Position numbers and translations under genes: made by a program
NCBI GenBank assembly: GCA_910586255.1
Contig: CAJUHR010000047.1
Span: forward strand, 1 to 25,592
Length of the DNA stretch: 25,592 nucleotides
From: an uncultured Lachnospiraceae bacterium
GTDB taxonomy: Bacteria > Bacillota > Clostridia > Lachnospirales > Lachnospiraceae
Direction of reading: 5' to 3'
In this document: positions 21,645-25,592 of the stretch, piece by piece
How positions within the stretch are numbered: the first letter of the stretch is position 1
Layout of the letters: every line of letters starts with the position of its first letter
The notes under the pieces: model-generated
Databases searched by the model: none
Told to the model about the DNA's origin: nothing
What the model saw: the letters and a program-made list of their open reading frames with translations, nothing else

Positions 21645-23969
21645 CTATAGTTCATTAATCGTATCCGTAATCGCCATATTTCGAATCCGTTTTGTAGGAG
21701 CGTATACTGCCACGGCCGCACAGGTCACCACAAACACAGCAATAACACACAGCATTGTCACCGGCGGATGCCATACCATTCCGAAATACCGTGTGATCAG
21801 CAGAGTGTGCAGGAAATAGCTGAGTGGAAGTCCGATTCCGCAGCCAGCCACGAGACCGGATACGGCATAGGTAAATGCTTCCGCCGTTATCATCCTGGTA
21901 AGCTGATCGCTGTCCATGCCCACTGCCCGCATGGCGCCATATTGTTTCGTCCTCGCCGCCACACTGATAGAAATGCTGTTAATGATATAGAACAAGGTAA
22001 CCATTCCTATAATTGCCAGAAATCCATAGACGCCCACCTTTACAGTAAGATAAGTGGTATTACTTCCCTTATTGCTTTCTCTTCCATCTAAAAACATCAC
22101 ATCGCTATCGGCAAGCTTACTGATCTGCCGTACTGTCTCGTCATCCGCATCGCCGCCAAGCTGCACGCCGACCATTGTAAGTCCCTGCTCTCCGGTCAGT
22201 CTTTCAAAAGTTTCCTGAGAACAGATGACAAGCAGTTCACTTGGAAACAGGGCTCCCGTGACAGAACAGGTGATCGTAACCTCTTTTCCTTCAATCTGAA
22301 CCGTATCTCCTACCTTCAGAGGATTATCTTTATTATAAACGGTCATAACCATATCGCTGTCTCCATAAATATCAGACAAATTTCCTTCCACCACCTCATC
22401 TTTTACGCTTTCAAATAAAAACTCATCGTAGGACTCCAGATTAATATGGTCGATTCCCTGCCGCGAAGAAACAGCCGGAACATTGTCCAGATAGGCGGTT
22501 CCGAAGGCGCTCTTAACACCGGGAATCCCCAGCGCCTTCTCTTTTACATCCTGTTCAAGTACCAGCGCATTGGCATAACCGTTCAGGGTAATATCCGGCT
22601 GCCAGGATTTCAGCGTCGGCATCAGCCCCTTTGCAAAATCCATACCAATCGAGAAACATAGAATCAGAATAATCGTAAGTGCAAAAGATGCCGTCATCAG
22701 AAACCAGTTCTTTTTAGAAGCGGTTGCATGATGAATACCCAGCGTCCTTTCTACTCTTCCAACTTCCCGTTTGATCGCACGCCGCCTCGCCGGGACGGTT
22801 TCTGAATTACCGGAAACCGCTGCAACAGGGGAAACCTTAGCCGCTCTCTTTGCAGGTGACTGCGCCGCTAACAAAACAGTAACAACACCGACCAATACGC
22901 CGCTCAGCAATCCGACAGGACTTATGGCAAATACCTGCATGGCGGCAAATTCTCCTCCGATACCATAGCGCAGGTACGCGCATATCCCCCAACTGACCAG
23001 TGTGCCTGAGATGACTCCCGCAGGTACAGCCGTCTTGCACCAGTTCAGGGCTTCCAGCCGCACAAACTGGATGATCTGCCGGCGGCTTGCTCCAACACAG
23101 CGCATCATGCCAAAGAATTTTGTCCGCTGAGATATATTACTATTCAGGCTTCCGGATATCATCAATACTCCTGCCAATAATACCATGACAAACAACACTG
23201 CTGCGATTCCATATATATTTTGTATAGATTTATTCTTGCTTTGCCCTGACAGTCCCATCGTAGCAGTATTGTCAGAAATATCCTCATCTGCCAGTCCATA
23301 TTGCTCCCTGATCTCTGCGGCAGTATCGGAAGACGCCTTCTGAAACTGCACATAGCAGGATGGATGTTCTCCCACTGTATTTGCCTCCATGATTGCATGA
23401 TACGCCTCTCTTGTCATGTACACGGCAGCCAGATACGTCTGCCCCCTATAATATTCTTTATCATCGGAGCCAAAGCCAGATACCGTAAAAACCGTATCCC
23501 CGGCAGGCGTATGCACCGTCACCTGGTCGCCGGCCTGTACGTCCAAAGCAAGCTTTGCATTGCTGCTTAACATCACTTCATTATCGTTCTGCGGAACACT
23601 TCCCTCTTCAAGCGCATTGACAAGCTGAGTGATATAGGTGTCGTCCACGCCGTACAAGACGGCTTTCTTTTCGCCGATATAATAGGGCTGATCCGCATCC
23701 ACATTAAAGAAATCACACCAACCGATGGCCGCGACATCTGAACGCTGCGCGATTTTTTCTGCAGTCTCCTGTGAAATACCGTTGACCCGGATATGCCAGT
23801 TTCCGTGTTTCTCCTGCAGGGATTCGCTGTTTGTCCGGACAAACATATCAGCCACACTGAAAATAGCCGTAACAAGAAACACTGAGATGATAATACACAG
23901 AAGTGTCATACGATTCTGCCGCCTGTGTACACGTGCAGAGATCGGAATCAGGCTGAGATAACTTTTCAT
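21645..23969 (-). CDS. FtsX/MacB-type ABC permease (module v)
   Basis: I chose ATG 23969, giving 774 residues, because AAAGGAG lies seven bases before it and it forms an ATGA overlap with the ATPase gene. The protein has the duplicated FtsX layout: an N-terminal helix (about 22-40), a large extracytoplasmic domain (to about 255), three helices, a cytoplasmic linker, a fourth helix near 425, a second extracytoplasmic domain (about 450-645) and three final helices. RTKFFGMMRCVGASRRQI and RTKQYGAMRAVGMDSDQL are the two matching FtsX motifs after the helices. Such proteins are mechanotransmitting exporters acting on peptides, lipoproteins or antibiotics. The substrate is unknown. Relatives in Firmicutes often accompany two-component systems; none is adjacent here. 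Confidence 0.9.
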   Translation of the reverse strand: MKSYLSLIPISARVHRRQNRMTLLCIIISVFLVTAIFSVADMFVRTNSESLQEKHGNWHIRVNGISQETAEKIAQRSDVAAIGWCDFFNVDADQPYYIGEKKAVLYGVDDTYITQLVNALEEGSVPQNDNEVMLSSNAKLALDVQAGDQVTVHTPAGDTVFTVSGFGSDDKEYYRGQTYLAAVYMTREAYHAIMEANTVGEHPSCYVQFQKASSDTAAEIREQYGLADEDISDNTATMGLSGQSKNKSIQNIYGIAAVLFVMVLLAGVLMISGSLNSNISQRTKFFGMMRCVGASRRQIIQFVRLEALNWCKTAVPAGVISGTLVSWGICAYLRYGIGGEFAAMQVFAISPVGLLSGVLVGVVTVLLAAQSPAKRAAKVSPVAAVSGNSETVPARRRAIKREVGRVERTLGIHHATASKKNWFLMTASFALTIILILCFSIGMDFAKGLMPTLKSWQPDITLNGYANALVLEQDVKEKALGIPGVKSAFGTAYLDNVPAVSSRQGIDHINLESYDEFLFESVKDEVVEGNLSDIYGDSDMVMTVYNKDNPLKVGDTVQIEGKEVTITCSVTGALFPSELLVICSQETFERLTGEQGLTMVGVQLGGDADDETVRQISKLADSDVMFLDGRESNKGSNTTYLTVKVGVYGFLAIIGMVTLFYIINSISISVAARTKQYGAMRAVGMDSDQLTRMITAEAFTYAVSGLVAGCGIGLPLSYFLHTLLITRYFGMVWHPPVTMLCVIAVFVVTCAAVAVYAPTKRIRNMAITDTINEL

Positions 23970-24700
23970 TCCCTGTCTCCTTTCCATTCCGGTCCGTGCA
24001 TAACAGACGTCCCCCGGACGTCTTGCACCCTCCCAAAATCTGTCATTTCTCCGTCCGATACCTGTAAAATACGATCCGCTGTCTGTGCTATGCCCTTGCT
24101 GTGGGTGATCATGATGATCGTCTGTTCATATTTTTTTGAAGCTTCTTTTAAGAGTCCGATAACCTCCCTGCTGTTCTGCGTATCCAGGTTCCCGGTTGGT
24201 TCGTCCGCCAGGATGAGAGCGGGACGGGTAATCAGCGCCCGTCCGATTGCCACTCTCTGCTGCTGACCGCCTGAGAGCTGGCTCGGCAGGTGATGCCGGC
24301 GTTCCGTAAGATTCAATACTGCCAGCAACTCCTCCAGGTATCTCTGGTTTGGCTTCTGGTAGTCGAGCAGTACCGGAAAGATGATATTCTGTTCCACCGT
24401 CAGCTCCGGAATCAGATTAAAACTCTGGAAAATAAACCCGATATTCCTGCGCCGAAAGACGGTAAGGCTTTTCTCCTTCATCGCGAAGATATCCTTACTG
24501 CCGATATATATTTTGCCAAAGGAAGGCGTATCTAACGCGCCGACCATATTAAGAAGGGTACTCTTTCCGGAACCGGACTCCCCGACGACTGCCACAAATT
24601 CTCCTTTCGGCACCGAAAAACTAACTTTCTTCAGGGCATGTACAGCGGTATCGCCCTCTCCATAGACTTTAGAAATTGATTTTACTTCCAATAAATTCAC
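23966..24700 (-). CDS. MacB/LolD-type ABC ATP-binding protein (module v)
   Basis: This is a 244-residue ATPase if it starts at GTG 24700 (VNLLEVKSISKVYG), which has AGAGGTG upstream. Longer starts at ATG 24739 and 24769 exist, but they fall inside a leader hairpin and nearly at the predicted transcription start. Walker A is GESGSGKST (40-48), the Q-loop FIFQSFNLIPELT, the signature LSGGQQQR (142-149), Walker B LILADEPTGNLD (162-173) and the switch His in ITHS. LSGGQQQR and DEPTGNLD are diagnostic of the MacB/LolD/FtsE group. The C-terminal 30 residues beyond the core are unremarkable. It is coupled to the FtsX-type permease by an ATGA overlap. Confidence 0.92.
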   Translation of the reverse strand: MNLLEVKSISKVYGEGDTAVHALKKVSFSVPKGEFVAVVGESGSGKSTLLNMVGALDTPSFGKIYIGSKDIFAMKEKSLTVFRRRNIGFIFQSFNLIPELTVEQNIIFPVLLDYQKPNQRYLEELLAVLNLTERRHHLPSQLSGGQQQRVAIGRALITRPALILADEPTGNLDTQNSREVIGLLKEASKKYEQTIIMITHSKGIAQTADRILQVSDGEMTDFGRVQDVRGTSVMHGPEWKGDRE

Positions 24701-24730
24701 AGATACAACACCTCTTTCTTCATATAAAAA

Positions 24731-24834
24731 TTCGTACATCGAAAATGAATCCGGAAGTTCACTTTCCATGTACGAAAATCATAGCACGCAAATCCTACTG
24801 TAGTATTGCAATAATCCTACAATTTTGCAGGATT
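24731..24834 (-). promoter_or_regulatory. promoter region and structured leader of module (v)
   Basis: On the minus strand a -10-like TATGAT occurs at 24778-24783. Upstream, GTAGGATT occurs twice (24813-24820 and 24791-24798) as a direct repeat 22 bases apart, two helical turns, which is the spacing used by OmpR-type regulators. A third, inverted near-copy is at 24827-24834. Downstream, in the leader, ttcgtacat (24731-24739) and atgtacgaa (24768-24776) form perfect 9-bp arms. No convincing -35 was seen, which fits an activated promoter. Confidence 0.45.
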
Positions 24835-24940
24835 CTGCCTTGCGGTGTTGTCTGGTTCAATCTCGGCGGCTTTGGGATTGTTTTTGCCGATTTTCTTGGT
24901 GGGAAGATAAACGCTGTTCTTATCAAATACCTTTTGAGCT

Positions 24941-25056
24941 GTTCTTCACATCACCCCTACTCACCGGAAATAAACCCTGATGAAATGCTTAAACCACAGT
25001 TTAAAACAGAACATACACAGCGGAATAATTCCGCATACAAGGGAGCAAATTCGTAA
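24941..25056 (+). pseudogene. IS630-family transposase C-terminal remnant
   Basis: The plus strand frame ending at the TAA at 25054-25056 reads HHPYSPEINPDEMLKPQFKT. This resembles the PPYSPELNPxExxxxxxK block around the last catalytic glutamate of IS630/Tc1-type transposases. Nothing before it in the same frame looks like the rest of the enzyme, and no terminal repeats were found. It is a dead fragment; the family call rests on one motif. Confidence 0.5.
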
Positions 25057-25069
25057 TAAAGCAGAAGAT

Positions 25070-25504
25070 TTATACATAGATTACAGAAATGCGAAGATAA
25101 AGTATCCTGCTATTTTCGGCATCAAAAGCTAAAATACATTGAAAAGTACGGCTATTAAAAATGTCGATTTTTAATAGCCGTAGTAATATATCTGAAAATT
25201 CTTCCGATTTTGATTCAAGCAATCCATGTGTAGTATCTCCGTTTATATTATAAAATGGCACTTTATAGTCAGTTTTGCCAAGTAATGAAAATTTTTCAAA
25301 TTCCTTTGAGCCTAAAAACTCCAAATACACGCTGTAATCCGAAGTGATGTTATTGTAAATATCTCCAAGTGAGTAATATGGATTAAATACAACTGCTGCA
25401 ATTATGTTATAATCCGTCGGGATATTCAAGAACAAGGTTACATCCGAAATATGTTCCCCAAGAATGACCAAGCAAGGTTATCTTATCCTTACCAAGATAG
25501 CCTA
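25070..25504 (-). pseudogene. alpha/beta hydrolase, frameshifted remnant
   Basis: On the minus strand one frame reads YLLGYLGKDKITLLGHSWGTY and continues to LVLEYPD at about 25420. GHSWG is the nucleophile elbow, with the catalytic serine. There the frame shifts by one base (CCCGACGGATTATAAC), and the neighbouring frame continues DYNIIAAVVFNPYYSLGDIY through LEFLGSKEFEKFSLLGKTD to VPFYNINGD at about 25235, as in clostridial alpha/beta hydrolases. After NGD the expected second half with the catalytic His is absent, and a perfect hairpin lies inside the remaining open frame. The N-terminal core before the elbow is also missing. It is a multiply damaged relic. Confidence 0.65.
25147..25182. terminator. 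perfect 16-bp-stem hairpin, probable terminator
   Basis: tacggctattaaaaat (25147-25162) and its exact inverse (25167-25182) enclose a 4-base loop. On the minus strand the stem is followed by CTTTTC. The sequence is symmetrical and has A/T runs within the stem, as in bidirectional terminators. It lies inside the open frame downstream of the hydrolase relic, which argues that this frame is not coding here. Confidence 0.6.
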
Positions 25505-25591
25505 ATAGATATTTTTGGGTTTTTCTACAACGATTGATGAACCTTTTGATTTATCGCCATTCAGCCACTGCCATTGTTCTGACAGTTCTAT
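25502..25591 (-). other. partial reading frame of unknown origin at the window edge
   Basis: Coming in from the right edge on the minus strand is an open frame of 29 codons ending at TAG (25502-25504). It reads IELSEQWQWLNGDKSKG, then SSIVVEKPKNIY. The composition looks protein-like, but I do not recognise the family. It overlaps the start of the hydrolase relic in another frame. It could be the end of a gene lying outside the window or another fragment. Confidence 0.3.
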
Positions 25592-25592
25592 T

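Noticed and set aside
1..25592. CRISPR arrays, tRNA or rRNA genes, prophage modules, complete IS elements
   Set aside because: No regularly spaced repeats, cloverleaf-like sequences, rRNA signatures, structural phage genes or intact transposases were seen on either strand.

Overview
The window looks like a chromosomal segment of a Gram-positive Clostridia, most likely a Lachnospiraceae-type gut Firmicute. This rests on strong AGGAGG-type ribosome binding sites, moderate and patchy GC, GTG and TTG starts next to ATG, and the protein families present (YtrA-type GntR, OmpR/HK pairs beside ABC-2 exporters, hol-tox-like small ORF, DUF1648, DUF2461). No tRNA, rRNA, CRISPR array or complete insertion sequence was found. 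Nearly every gene is on the minus strand; the one large exception is a STAND/TPR gene at 11252-14242.

Left edge (1-3510) is a gene graveyard. The two ends of one Fic gene lie about 2.5 kb apart (C-terminal piece 1-103, N-terminal piece 2651-2948). Between them are an intact, AT-rich HNH-endonuclease gene, a metallophosphoesterase without its N-terminus, a possible recombinase tail and a SymE-like stub. A fragment of a DUF4143 ATPase lies just upstream.

The centre and right (3511-24700) hold five different ABC exporter modules. (i) 3511-8100: OmpR-type regulator, histidine kinase, two membrane subunits and an ATPase, with a terminator between the kinase and the transporter genes. (ii) 8249-10842: BcrA-like ATPase, permease and a prenyltransferase/squalene-cyclase-like protein. 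A 101-bp repeat of the start of that last gene sits directly before the response regulator of module (i). (iii) 14370-16515: YtrA-like GntR repressor, ATPase, permease and a YgiT-type zinc-finger protein, behind a strong promoter covered by a perfect palindrome. (iv) 18187-20696: DUF1648-like small membrane protein, 494-aa membrane subunit and ATPase, followed by two unrecognised genes (17421-18098 and 16729-17406). (v) 21645-24700: MacB/FtsX-type ATPase and permease.

Modules (ii) and (iv) share a nearly identical 26-bp upstream box at the same distance from near-identical core promoters, which suggests one regulator controls both. Between module (ii) and the STAND gene is a 28-codon ORF resembling hol-tox type I toxins; a relic of a similar gene lies after module (v). 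A DUF2461 gene between modules (iv) and (v) carries a single in-frame stop in place of a conserved tryptophan.

The right edge (24784-25592) is a second graveyard: an IS630-like transposase tail, a frameshifted alpha/beta hydrolase and a perfect 16-bp-stem hairpin. The overall picture is an envelope-stress or antimicrobial-peptide export cluster next to an NB-ARC/TPR gene that could be a defence or signalling NTPase, flanked by decaying accessory DNA.
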